DNA from: Saccoglossus kowalevskii
Taxonomy: Eukaryota > Hemichordata > Enteropneusta > Harrimaniidae
Direction of reading: 5' to 3'
Length of the DNA stretch: 30,348 nt
NCBI RefSeq assembly: GCF_000003605.2
Contig: NW_003129858.1
Span: 117,906 to 148,253, forward strand
Below, piece by piece: positions 11,987 to 23,235 of the stretch (positions are counted from its first letter, which is position 1; each line of letters opens with the position of its first letter). The translations under genes and the position numbers were made by a program. The notes beneath the pieces were generated by a model that saw only the letters and a program-made list of their open reading frames with translations, made no database searches and was not told where the DNA came from.

Positions 11987-12982
11987 AACACGCCAGAACT
12001 GCTCCGGATGTGAGGTGCTTGACCCGAATGAGGTGAATACTACCGGAAGGCTACTGTTCGATGACACAGAGTACATATACATTTATCTGCCATCGTAACG
12101 TCATGAATGCGTTGACGTGTTTCTTATCTAAAAAACCATATAGTGTTTTTTTATAGAATTGAGCAAATATTTGTAATCCCAGGATTTATAAGCGCAATTT
12201 TTTACTCTTACAAATCACTTTGTAAAACACATGGATTATAACTAGTATATTATATAAAGAATACACATCTCAAGATCTTGGTTTTAAAACATAGAAACTA
12301 TTGGGGGTAAACGTCACTTTAGTAACTCCTAGTCTTCCGAGGCAGTCGCCCACAATGCACTGCGTTTGAAGCCAGCAAGCAATGCTGAGACGAAGACGAT
12401 AGGAAAGAACCATTTATAACCAAATATAGATACTAATGTCCACTCTCCTTATTTGAAAAACCTTCCAGGGAGAGTAGGACTAGATGCATTTATTTTGTAC
12501 AGTTGACGTACTACTATGCATCCATCGATAGAATACATTCACTCACACTGTGTGTGCACCGAGATGATATGATATGATATGATATGATATGATATGATAT
12601 GATTTTAATTTAATTGCCAATGTTTGTATAAATTTACGTAAATGATGTGATTTGAAATTAGTGTTACTGACGTCACGTATTACAAACATGTGTACACAGT
12701 TTGCAATGGTAAAGGGTCACTATATTCCACAATACCGTAATTTACCAGGATTCCCCCTCTCTCTCAACTCTACAACCTTGTCGTGATAGATTTAATATTA
12801 ATGTAAACATAGTCCGTGAACCTAATTAAGATTGTATAAGCTGTCAGTACATGATTTTACTGATTGTGTGGGGTTCAACATTGAATAGTTACTATTCATG
12901 TCGACGACCGCAATTCAACGAGCAAGTTGCTCCTGTTGCTAACTACACAAATATTTACGACAATTTCCCACTCTTTGACTGA
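11987..12982. other. Receptor 3'UTR and flank
   Basis: No canonical AATAAA follows closely. The first good + strand signals I see are the overlapping AATAAAATAAA at 13684-13694, about 1.7 kb after the stop, so either the 3'UTR is long or a variant signal is used. A CRE octamer lies at 12668-12675 and the GATAT microsatellite at 12563. Confidence 0.35.
12563..12604. repeat. (GATAT)n microsatellite, about 8 copies
   Basis: A near-perfect pentanucleotide run of GATAT units about 580 bp after the receptor stop codon. Confidence 0.95.
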
Positions 12983-13189
12983 TTTAATGATTCTCTTTTG
13001 GGAGAAAAGATTGGACCTACTTGGTGTTTTATTCTGATCTTGGTCCCTATTTATTTCTTAACATTCGCCAATTTTCTCATTTTACGAGGCGGATACTTCA
13101 CTGATAGGTTTAGAAAGTTGTTTTTTAAACCACGTGACGGGGCTGGTGGTGCGAAAAAAAAGCTGTTTCAACAGAAACAATCAATCTAA
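12983..13189 (+). CDS. Possible orphan terminal exon with one membrane helix
   Basis: An open frame without an ATG encodes KIGPTWCFILILVPIYFLTF then ANFLILRGGYFTDRFRKLFF and a basic tail. A single hydrophobic helix followed by an Arg/Lys-rich end vaguely recalls the last helix of SLC6-type transporters (IG...IP...G.F..R), and a possible acceptor (TTCTCTTTTGGGAG) lies at its start. No partner exons are visible. A decayed exon, a fragment, or chance are all possible. Confidence 0.15.
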   Translation, partial: FNDSLLGEKIGPTWCFILILVPIYFLTFANFLILRGGYFTDRFRKLFFKPRDGAGGAKKKLFQQKQSI

Positions 13190-16100
13190 ACTAGAAAAAT
13201 ACGTGTTCCCGTCTTCACATTCTATTTTTGTATTTTGACTAGTTTTGCATTCATTGTGACCATGAAATTAACGACACGTTAGGGGGTCTCTTTTTGTTTG
13301 TATGGATATAAAAATTGACAATTGGTAGCAGTAATCGCCCTATTTTGTGACCGCATCGTCAACACCATGGATCTGATCTAACAATCAACCAACCCTGGTA
13401 ACGGATCCGTAATAGTTTTACTATATTTGTGTTATAATATACACATTGTATTTAACCATGTCGATGAAAAGGGATGAAATCGAACAATGTTACTTTGCAC
13501 AGCATACTGCGGATTAATTTCATGCCTTAGCCATCTGTAAACAAACCAACCATAACGTGGAAATTTATCGATTGAAGTGACTCATGTAGCACATTGGGGA
13601 CTATTTTTTGAATGCATCTTCACACACTTAACAATCCAACTGCTTGTAATATTACGTAGATTAATCATGACAATTTGAAAACAAATAAAATAAATTGCTT
13701 GGTTTTATACAAAGTCAGGCACTCAGTGTCTAACGATTTGTTGTTTGTAATGGCGAAATCTGCTCCGATCTCATTTTCAATCGTGTAACATGCATATATT
13801 AGTTTTTTTTTCGAGATGATGTGTTTTAACTGGTTGAAAATAGTAAGAATGAATGTATACATTTGTAACAATGTCACTGTGACTCATCAATCATTTCATA
13901 ACTCATACGGCCTTGTTCAAACCGGATATATCAACGACTTCTTGGTGTTGGACACGTGAGTGGATGACGGACTTGTCAATAATCGTGACATGAGCCCCAC
14001 AGAGTAACACTTCTCAACTCAGCATGGACGGTACTATCTGCTGCAACTTATCTTGCGTCAGAGGAATTGAGATGATTCACATTTTCCAATATTTCCACTA
14101 TGATGCGTCCGAGAGATACTATCACAACGACGATGAACATGTTACCATGGAGATCAATGTAAATCGAGATATCCCATAATGCCATGCGATTTCCCGTCAT
14201 TCATTTGCCAAATAAGTCACACTATTGTTGCTCCGAGTTTTCTAACGATAGCAATCATATATCGTTTGACTACAATAATTACAAAAAGATTGTGAAATCA
14301 CGTGATATCTAATAGTTTAACTTTCAAGGGAGTTCTTAATAGTCGTTATAATTATATATGATATTCTAAAGAACCCTCAATATTAATAATGGCAGTTTTT
14401 ACTGTATCTCAGAAACAAATTAGAATAGAATATATGCACTTTATTTTGACGTGAATTATATATAGAAATTACATATTTATCGCAGTCAAGCAACTGAGTT
14501 TACGTTGTTCGGGGGAATTTTCAATAGCTCTCATCATCCGTTGTCTTGGTCCCTGTAGACATGGGTCTCGGCGGGTATCGTTCTTTTCAACTTTTCCTAT
14601 ACGTGTTTTCTTCATCTGATTTGCTAGTATATGCATGTAGACAGATATCCCCAACTTCAGAGTTTACGCCAATCAACTACCCTACGAATTTAGATCGAGG
14701 CAGAATATTCAGTGAATTTATTTTATGTGATTAACAGCTATACATTTTAGCTTGAATGAACCGATTACCGTTAAAATAGGATATACGTGATTTACGGGTT
14801 GACCACGATGACCTCTATGATTTCCGCTTGTCCTCATGTTTCCTGTGTCGTAAGTGGTTTGCACAGTGCCGCGTTTTGAGCCTTGGATCCCGTGGATTGC
14901 TCGACAAGGTACGGACGTGGTTGCCATGGTCCTGTAAGCTAGCAACAAATTTAAAACAATGTATGTCTGTGTGATATTATCCACACAGTAAGATGAGTGT
15001 TTCGAATACGCCCTCTACCCTCTGCCCTCGCAACTCCATCTAGCCACCAGCCAGTAGGTTAAAGTTCCTTTTGTTTTTAGGACCCGATATCACGAACAAA
15101 CTACACAAATCATGTAAAACTGACAAACGCCTTGCTAGATTTTATAAACACTGTTTCGATCCGCATTTTGCCCGAGACATGTAGTTTTAGAAGTATGCCC
15201 CTCCCACACTCCCAAATCAAGAAAGCAGCATTAACACTGTCGCAGTGGGTGACAAGTGATTGGTCTTGTTTCCTTAGATGCCAAGACACGTAAACATTAT
15301 GAACGTAAAGTAATATTACCACATGTCATGATGCCACGGTGCAGTGATGTGAATGCCCTGACAACTTGAAATATCATCACGTGTTCCTCCTTTGACTGTT
15401 TTACGATATGCTCATTTCCTATTCACGAGTGTCTACTTAGCTCCAATCATTATAGCTACATAATGTTGCATAATGTTAAACAAGTATGTCATTGTGTGTT
15501 ATACGACGCGGTAACCTCGCCCCGTCTCCATGTACATGATGGAGTCTTCAACGTTGGAGCACGCGATGATAAACTAACAAATTTCAAGATCTTATTTCGG
15601 ACTATGAATCAAGCCGAGCATAGAGCTACTGTGTTCAACCCCTAACTCTAAATGTTTATGTTCAAAGTGTAAGATAATATTGCAGTACTTAGAGGAGCGT
15701 TATGCAATGGCGCACAGTTGAATATCGCTTGAATATTTATATCATTGCATACATATTTATTTGTAATAGTAAATATTAGTCTACAAAGACTGCAGCACCG
15801 CACAGTACGTACTTCCAAGTCAGTTGGTCTCAAGAAGGGTATCTGGTCGCAGGTCGCATTTGAAGGCAAATGCAATATAATATAGGTGATAAAGTTTTTG
15901 ATGAGGGAAGGTTTGATTGAGTGTATCACCTCGTAAAAATAACCTAATTTGTATTGAATTGAATGAACGCATTTTAGAGGTTTTGATATGGTGTCAATGA
16001 CCAGATCACGTGATCAAAAGTAAGAGGGGTGAAGCGAAAAAAATAATACAGTAGAATAATATGATAAAAACGTAGTTATGGCATTTATTACGAGTCGACT

Positions 16101-17156
16101 GGAACTGGGCCGCTGCTGCCAAATATCCGGGAGGATAGAAAAATAAAACGGAATCTAATTCTACAGGTTTTTAATTGAATTTGTATTACACGTCACGGCC
16201 TGTCGGTTTACAGCCTGCCCAATTGTTCATCAAAAAGATAACACGATGGCATTACATAATAACGATCGTTCACTATTGTTATGTGCCAGAAAGAGAAACA
16301 AATCACTATTGGAATTGTTTGTTTGTTTGTTTTTCTGAAAAAACAGTTTGTATTCAATCAAGCAAAAGCCCCAAAACAAAGCGTTTTCTACTGAAGCAAC
16401 AACAAATAATATTATTCAGGAAATGTGGTGGCGGTTCAACTTAAAAGTAAAACACTGTGACTGAATAGAAGGTGTCAGTTATAAATACCCATGCTGTTTC
16501 GCTTGCTTCGCTACACCTTTTAATGACGAATTATATTAAACTGATTGGAAAATTCTTTCTGTAAGAATGTCCAAATTGTTGAATTAAGTGAAACGTGAAT
16601 AATGTTCAAGTTGGATATAAGACGAGATGAAAAGCAGGGAAAAACGGGTCATTCGATCTTCGTGAAAGATCAGAGTATTATTAAAAGTTAAAAGGAAGAA
16701 ACTCTGTCTTTAAGCATGTATATATTGCGATGGGCATTAGATAGCAACGTCTAGACAGGCGTACAGTCATGCGTTCTTAACGTATAATGCCCACTATGAC
16801 CGCTGGGCTTTAAAGCATATAGATACAGCGTCGGCTCTAACTAGTTCATTTTTCGCTGTGATGGTTGATTCGCTGTACGTTGAATGCTGTGGCTTTACGA
16901 GGTATACTGCAAGTTTAAAGAATTAAAATATGACGGTCGTAGAGTGCATTAAAGCAGTTAGCATTTCTTACTACACATTGCAATATTCACCGAGGCGTCG
17001 TAGATAGTGAGTGTCAATTAGTAGGCCCTGACAAATTCAGAAACAATCGAGAATTGATTGAACATTTTATTAAGCGTCTTACTGAGTGATCGCACCCGGT
17101 CAATATTAATTTCAGTATTTCACTCGAAGTAGGAGAGTGGTTTTGTATGGATCACC
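13190..17156. other. Non-coding, no gene identified
   Basis: Only short frames are present, none with a recognisable domain. It holds the overlapping polyadenylation signals at 13684 and an E-box palindrome GATCACGTGATC at 16004-16015. Confidence 0.45.
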
Positions 17157-17486
17157 ATGGTTACGTCCAAGTTTGTTTCCCTATCATTGATTAAAATGAC
17201 ATTGGCGATAACTTTTGTGGGTTTATGTCAAACAACAATGCCAGCTGAATGGACAAATGCCACAGCTGGGGTATATATCATAAATACAAACACGGACATT
17301 TGTTTGAAAATAGACAAGTGGCAAGGGAGAAAAAAGGGGGAAAGCCGTTATTTTAATGGACAACTCTGCAGTGTCCGCTGGTTTGATCCGATTACGTATC
17401 ATATAACACACCAAAGCGATCTTTCCAATACACCATCTGTTTTTACATATCATCGTATTTATAAATGGTCACAACGTTCACAATAA
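17157..17486 (+). CDS. Possible small secreted protein ORF (109 codons), unrecognised
   Basis: I do not recognise this. The ATG sits in an ideal context (CACCATGG). A hydrophobic stretch follows (LIKMTLAITFVGLCQTT), resembling a signal peptide, then a Trp-rich, Cys-containing region with an NAT sequon, without internal repeats. An AATAAA overlaps the TAA stop (17482-17487). Against a gene: length is within chance for this window, there are no recognisable domains, and the cysteine number is odd after the putative cleavage site. Could be a chance frame. Confidence 0.2.
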   Translation: MVTSKFVSLSLIKMTLAITFVGLCQTTMPAEWTNATAGVYIINTNTDICLKIDKWQGRKKGESRYFNGQLCSVRWFDPITYHITHQSDLSNTPSVFTYHRIYKWSQRSQ

Positions 17487-18283
17487 AGTCACATCTAAGA
17501 ACACTAGCACTGTGAAAAGTGCACGGGTAGCCACAGGCTGTAGCACTCAAACGCATGCGTGCGGTGCAGAACGCATCCGCTCACCAGGAACGTTCAGTGC
17601 GATTTTTTTAAATAATAAACTAGACACAAACGCAAACGATAATTAATAATTATTTGAACATCAGTATGTAATTGATATCAAACCCAAAGGGACGAAAGTC
17701 ACGTGGTGTGATGTGTCAATACCACGAGCCTGAGTAGAAATGAATAATTTATAACTTCATTTGCGTTCATACTCAGGTGACTATCATGGATCCTTCGACA
17801 CGGCTCACTGGTGTCACTATCTGGTTGCCCAGCGATGAACTTCCATGATGACAATATCATACCAAGGTTTCAGCGCTAACGTAACAACCATTTGAAATGA
17901 TGGTAACAGTTTGAAAGTTTGGGCGCCCTCCCACGGCTTAAACGGTCTCGTCTGTCGAATGAAAGAGGGCGCTGTAGTGTACGACATACACTATAGTGCT
18001 TCTGTTCACAATCACGTCAGTACATACATGTGCCTCTTATAACCAACACAAAACAGTAATTCATGTTGTTTCATTTTTTCATTGTTGAACCATATTTCCT
18101 TGTATACCCATCTCCTTTAAGTAGTCACAACGGGATACACCGCCAACAACAAGTGTGTCCATTGACGACGTTCCTAAAAATACCAGTTCTGGAAATTGGA
18201 ATTTAAAAGTGTCGTTGATTGTTTGAACTCAGATGAACACACGTAATGCACGTGTACTTGGCGTAAACCATATTTATTATTAA

Positions 18284-18390
<107 letters not shown>

Positions 18391-19032
18391 TGTAGTTGTT
18401 TTGTCGTTGTTATCGTATCACCATTGGAATCTTAGTTTATATACAAAATACGGAAACACGATTAACTACTATAATTGTTATTATTACAAACAAGTACAAA
18501 TACATTATATATTATGTTTTCATTCTAACTTACGCTTGGTTGACATCAAAATACGTAATTAGACGTCAGCTATTGGCTTAGGGTGGACTGACTAGATCTG
18601 CACACAAACTAGATGTACGTTCTGGGGTCGAATTATAGTAGTCATAGTTACAGCTTTTCATGCTAAACTCAAATTGCCCATCTCGCCTCAGTTCGCCTTG
18701 ACAACGAACTTCACAACTTCAACTTTATTTAGAAATGTATATATGTGACGTAGGTTATATATCGTCATCATCAAGACGATGTCGGTTTCAATTTCATAGA
18801 GAGTGTATAAGTAATGTCATTTATACACAGTCATTATGAGGCTTTATCTCTGTGATCTTTTCAGCGAGTAAAAAAACGCTAACGTAAGAGACGATACTTT
18901 GTTGCTAACACGTCTGTGGGGTCTACTTAGTACATGTAAGTAGGTCGTAATGGGATGAGATTACCCGTCATCTATTTTCACTTTAGACTGTTATTACTAA
19001 AAGGGCAAAATAAACACCATACTGGCTATCGA

Positions 19033-20166
19033 TGACGTCAAACAATTTTTTTATTAAATGTTAAAAAGTGATGTGTTGTTTACGAGAGGTGGGGGTGGGG
19101 GCTTGTAGACGTTCCTGATGTATGAGTATTAAATACAGTGTACTTTTCGGCTGGCTTCGTTCGAACTGTAAATGCATTGGAAGTGTAATATCATTTATGA
19201 CTATTTCACGTTGAACTTGATGATATCATAAAATTTAATCTGAACTATACACAACTTTGGTTAGAATCATTTGGTTTTTCCGCTATCCGTGTAATTATTT
19301 ACCGAGTAAATCGCCTTCATAATCTAATCTGATCCCGGGTTCTGATCCACCATCGATTCTGTTCCAACACCGTGACTACTAGTATGTACGGCATGCTATA
19401 ATGTCACGTAGCATAATGATAGCATGACGTCATGTTCAACTTTGACCTTCATTAAACGACGAAGTAGAACGTTATGCGTAAAGAGCACGAGCGCGGAGAA
19501 ATATCTTCTGCTAAGATCATTACAGCTAAGACGTTTGACTATCATACAAAACATATATTGTACGTGATATCACGTACAACTAAAACGACCCACACAGCTG
19601 ATGCCTTCAAATAATCCGTTATTTGTAAAAACTCTGTTGCCTCAAGTTTAAAATATCCATCGTTTTTTGACATTTAACGACCAAAGTTAAAAATACTCGT
19701 ATTTACTAATTCATTTTCACAGTCACGATGAAGGCACGAGGTAGCTGTTAATAACAAACAAGCTAAGAGCGACTGTTGACTGACTGTCCACCAACTTTTG
19801 AATATCCGACCCAGACTGAACCACGGAGAATGTGTACACGCGCCCGCTAAACAGCAATACCACAATTTGTAGATATTTTGATATTGTTTACATTGATTTG
19901 TTTGTTTATAATATTGTACTATATTTTGTTATTTAACCATTTTAATTCCTTCTGGAGTATTGTATGTGTATTCTTAACGTAATTTCGGTCACTCCCGTAG
20001 AGTTGTTTTTAAAATAAGCAACATGTCAAAGCAAGCAGTCGCAATCCACCAGATTACGTTGATCATGTGTGATTTACCGTAGGCGATTTAGCGTTAGATT
20101 TAATAATTTGATGGTATTACAGCAAATCCTTCCCGCCTGTATGTGCATTTCCAATCGCTGACGTCA
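19033..20166. promoter_or_regulatory. Cluster of three full CRE motifs (TGACGTCA)
   Basis: Perfect TGACGTCA octamers lie at 19033-19040, 19425-19432 (within the 12-bp palindrome CATGACGTCATG) and 20159-20166. The octamer is the canonical CREB/ATF site. Three in 1.1 kb of non-coding DNA is more than chance predicts, but no promoter is evident nearby. Confidence 0.35.
19558..19579. promoter_or_regulatory. Perfect 22-bp palindrome containing ACGTGATATCACGT
   Basis: TTGTACGTGAT is followed directly by its exact inverse complement with no spacer. The half-site TACGTGA/TCACGTA resembles bZIP or bHLH-PAS binding sites. No gene is adjacent, so the role is unknown. Confidence 0.4.
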
Positions 20167-20270
20167 CACGCCAAAAATGAGCTGTAATTGAAATAGCCAA
20201 TTTCATTAGACTGATTACACGAAACGAAAAACAACTACGGAAAATATTCCACGATAATCCCCAACTGCTA

Positions 20271-21053
20271 CAGTGAGTACTATATAGCACAATGTGAATA
20301 TGAGGGTAATATATAGCGAGTACTATATCACAAAGTGTGAATGTGAGGGTAATATACAGTGAGTACTATATCACAAAGTGTGAATATGAGGGTAATATAC
20401 AGTGAGTACTATATCACAAAGTGTGAATATGAGGGTAATATACAGTGAGTACTATATCAGAATGTGTGAATATGAGGGTAATACACAGTGAGTACTATAT
20501 CACAAAGTGTGAATATGAGGGTAATATACAGTGAGTACTATATCACAAAGTGTGAATATGAGGGTAATATACAGTGAGTACTATATCACAAAGTGTGAAT
20601 ATGAGGGTAATATACAGTGAGTACTATATCACAAAGTGTGAATATGAGGGTAATATACAGTGAGTACTATATCAGAATGTGTGAATATGAGGGTAATATA
20701 CAGTGAGTACTATATCACAAAGTGTGAATGTGAGGGTAATATACAGTGAGTACTATATCACAAAGTGTGAATATGAGGGTAATATACAGTGAGTACTATA
20801 TCACAAAGTGTGAATATGAGGGTAATATACAGTGAGTACTATATCAGAATGTGTGAATATGAGGGTAATATACAGTGAGTACTATATCACAAAGTGTGAA
20901 TATGAGGGTAATATACAGTGAGTACTATATAGCACAATGTGAATATGAGGGTAATATATAGCGAGTACTATATCACAAAGTGTGAATGTGAGGGTAATAT
21001 ACAGTGAGTACTATATCAGAATGTGTGAATATGAGGGTAATACACAGTGAGTA
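20271..21053. repeat. 43-bp satellite array, left part (~18 copies)
   Basis: Head-to-tail 43-bp units built from CAGTGAGTACTATATCACAA, AGTGTGAATATGAGGGTAAT and ATA. Variants (TATCAGAATGTG, AATACACAG, ATATAGCACAATG, ATATAGCGAG) recur at intervals. The pair ATATAGCACAATG...ATATATAGCGAG appears both at about 20281 and at about 20927, showing that blocks of several units were duplicated. Confidence 0.97.
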
Positions 21054-21265
21054 ATACTGTGAAATACTTTATTTTCGCTGGAATTAATTTTCGCTGAAAA
21101 GGCTTTTTGGGCGTTTTGCGTGGAACTTATTTTCACTGATTTTTGACGAGTTTAATGTGAAATATAGGAAAAAAAGTATATTCGCTGGGTTTTATTTTCA
21201 CGGAATCATCCCTTCAGCGAAAATAGGGAAAATAAATTCCAAGCGAAAATAAAGTATTCTACAAT
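21054..21265. mobile_element. MITE-like element inserted in the satellite
   Basis: About 210 bp flanked on both sides by satellite sequence. Its ends form long imperfect terminal inverted repeats: the left end reads TACTGTGAAATACTTTATTT then TCGCTGGAATTAATTTTC, and the reverse complement of the right end reads TATTGTAGAATACTTTATTT then TCGCTTGGAATTTATTTTC. It has no coding capacity. Its insertion at a TA-rich site (satellite GTGAGTA ... TATATCAC) suggests a TA target, as in Tc1/mariner-type or related non-autonomous elements, but the superfamily is not settled by the sequence. Confidence 0.75.
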
Positions 21266-21508
21266 ATATCACAATGTGAATATGAGGGTAATATACAGTG
21301 AGTACTATATCACAATGTGTGAATATGAGGGTAATATACAGTGAGTACTTTATCACAATGTGTGAATATGAGGGTAATATACAGTGAGTACTATATCACA
21401 ATGTGTGAATATGAGGGTAATATACAGTGAGTACTTTATCACAATGTGTGAATATGAAGGTAATATACAGTGAGTACTTTATCACAATGTGTGAATATGA
21501 GGGTAATT
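21266..21508. repeat. 43-bp satellite array, right part (~6 copies)
   Basis: This is the same satellite continuing after an inserted element. Here the dominant variant is TATCACAATGTGTGAATATG (CAATG instead of CAAAG), so the two sides have homogenised separately. Confidence 0.95.
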
Positions 21509-21519
21509 TGAGCACTACA

Positions 21520-23211
21520 AATATGATTATGAACATGCATAGCATATTTATTAGATGAAAAATGCAAACCACCATTATTACACACATGTGCACTGAAACA
21601 ACCAGCACACATGCGCATTAGAAACGTCATTGTTTCATCAAACCAATACTCACAATAGGCTACAAAAACAGTCCAATGCATTTATCAATTTACAGTATCA
21701 AACAAAGATAAATGCATGTTTTGGTCCATTTTGCATTTTTAAAGATTGTGTGGAAGGTTCTTCTCAACAAATAATTATCATTGCCTCTACAGGGCGCCAC
21801 AGAAAAAAATTAGCTCATCCAAAAACAAGCATGGTTTCTTCTGATTTTCAGTAAATTTTGCATTCTTCAGTCAGGATTACTGATTGCACTTGATGAACAA
21901 ATCTTTACATTATATATGACTGACTCGTGGGAAAATAAAAGTGCATCCAGCTGCATGTAAATTGCAATTACCACTACGCATACAATTATCATTGGTACAG
22001 ACACCACTTGTTCTTATTAGTAGATTCACACTGCACCTGAAAGCCATTTCAATCAATCTCACAATAATGCAATGTTGCAAATAATTTAATTCAGACGATG
22101 GAATTTTGTATTAAAATAATTTCTCATACAAAAATAATTTCATTAAAATATATACAGATTATTGGTCTTATTTGTATTATTCTAAGACAAAAAATCAAAT
22201 CATGGATTTGTACTTAATTTTTAAAGTATTTCAAAAGGTATAAATGCTGACTTGTGAGGTAAAAATATTTAAAAGAAAAAATGACAATGATGGAAGTTAT
22301 TATAGTATAAAAGTTAGTTGTCAATCGCTTTAATCTCTAGCAACAAAAACTATTACTATTTCAACTACATTCAATATTACTTTTGTTGTGAGATGAGAAT
22401 ATTCTAAGACACCACTGCCGCATCAAAGTAATCTAAAAAAATTACAAATCTCATTGGGGGGCGGGACAGAAGGAGAGGGGGGTACAATCAATTGCTTTAC
22501 CAGCGCATGCTACTATAACATGCAGTCAAATTATATAACCACAAAATCTGAACTGAAAAGTAAATTTAAGTAGCATCTGATGCAGGAATCGCAGAAATTT
22601 CAGAAAAATATTTACTGACAGTAATATGAATAAAGTACATTTAAGTAATTTAATATTTCAGATACAATTGCAGAAATATGTACCAGTAGTTTGCACAGAC
22701 ATTATGTTCCAGCCCCCTGAAAATGATATTTACCAGTCTCACCAGTGCAGAATTTCAAACCCATGCTACTAAGTACAAGTATAACCAATAAAGTATTTAC
22801 ACAGTTTTAAGCTGGATTTCTTTGCTAATGAATAAGAAGTAAACTGTCATAAGACAGACATGAATAAGACAGTACTGTCATAGTAGGACTAGTAGGAATG
22901 CTTGTAATGCACACACAGGGAGAAAGCTGCGTAGCTTTTTATATGTGCATCAAGTATGACTGACACCTTGCACAGCAATTCCTAAGAAGTGCATGTCAAT
23001 ATAATTCACTGCCACCTAAGATGAGATATAGCAGTGAACAAGAAAACACATAGACAGTATTTATTGTATGTGTTTTCAGAATCGGACACACTATTACATG
23101 CTCAGTTGTAATTCCATTGTAACAGTGTAGGTAATAACATACATCACAAGCTGACCAAGTCAAAACAAAATAAATACTTTGGACACAATCATTCTTCTCT
23201 GATCCTTTCAT
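21520..23211 (-). other. Probable 3'UTR and downstream flank of the CEP128-like gene
   Basis: AT-rich, CpG-poor sequence without convincing exons. On the - strand AATAAA signals occur at 23060-23065 (short UTR, about 150 nt) and at 21547-21552 (long UTR, about 1.65 kb, ending just before the satellite array). Which one is used cannot be told from the sequence. Confidence 0.4.
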
Positions 23212-23235
23212 TTATGCCATTATTTCTCTCTCTGG
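23212..23235 (-). CDS. CEP128-like gene, terminal coding exon and stop
   Basis: After the acceptor TTTTTTTGCAG the frame reads PEREIMA and TAA. The exon continues into the 3'UTR. The short coding part is supported by phase (0) and the strong polypyrimidine acceptor, but an alternative last exon further left cannot be excluded. Confidence 0.65.
   Translation of the reverse strand, partial: PEREIMA

Noticed and set aside
20271-21508. Possible CRISPR-like array (regular 43-bp periodicity)
   Set aside because: The repeats are head-to-tail with no unique spacers and lie in animal DNA. It is a satellite.
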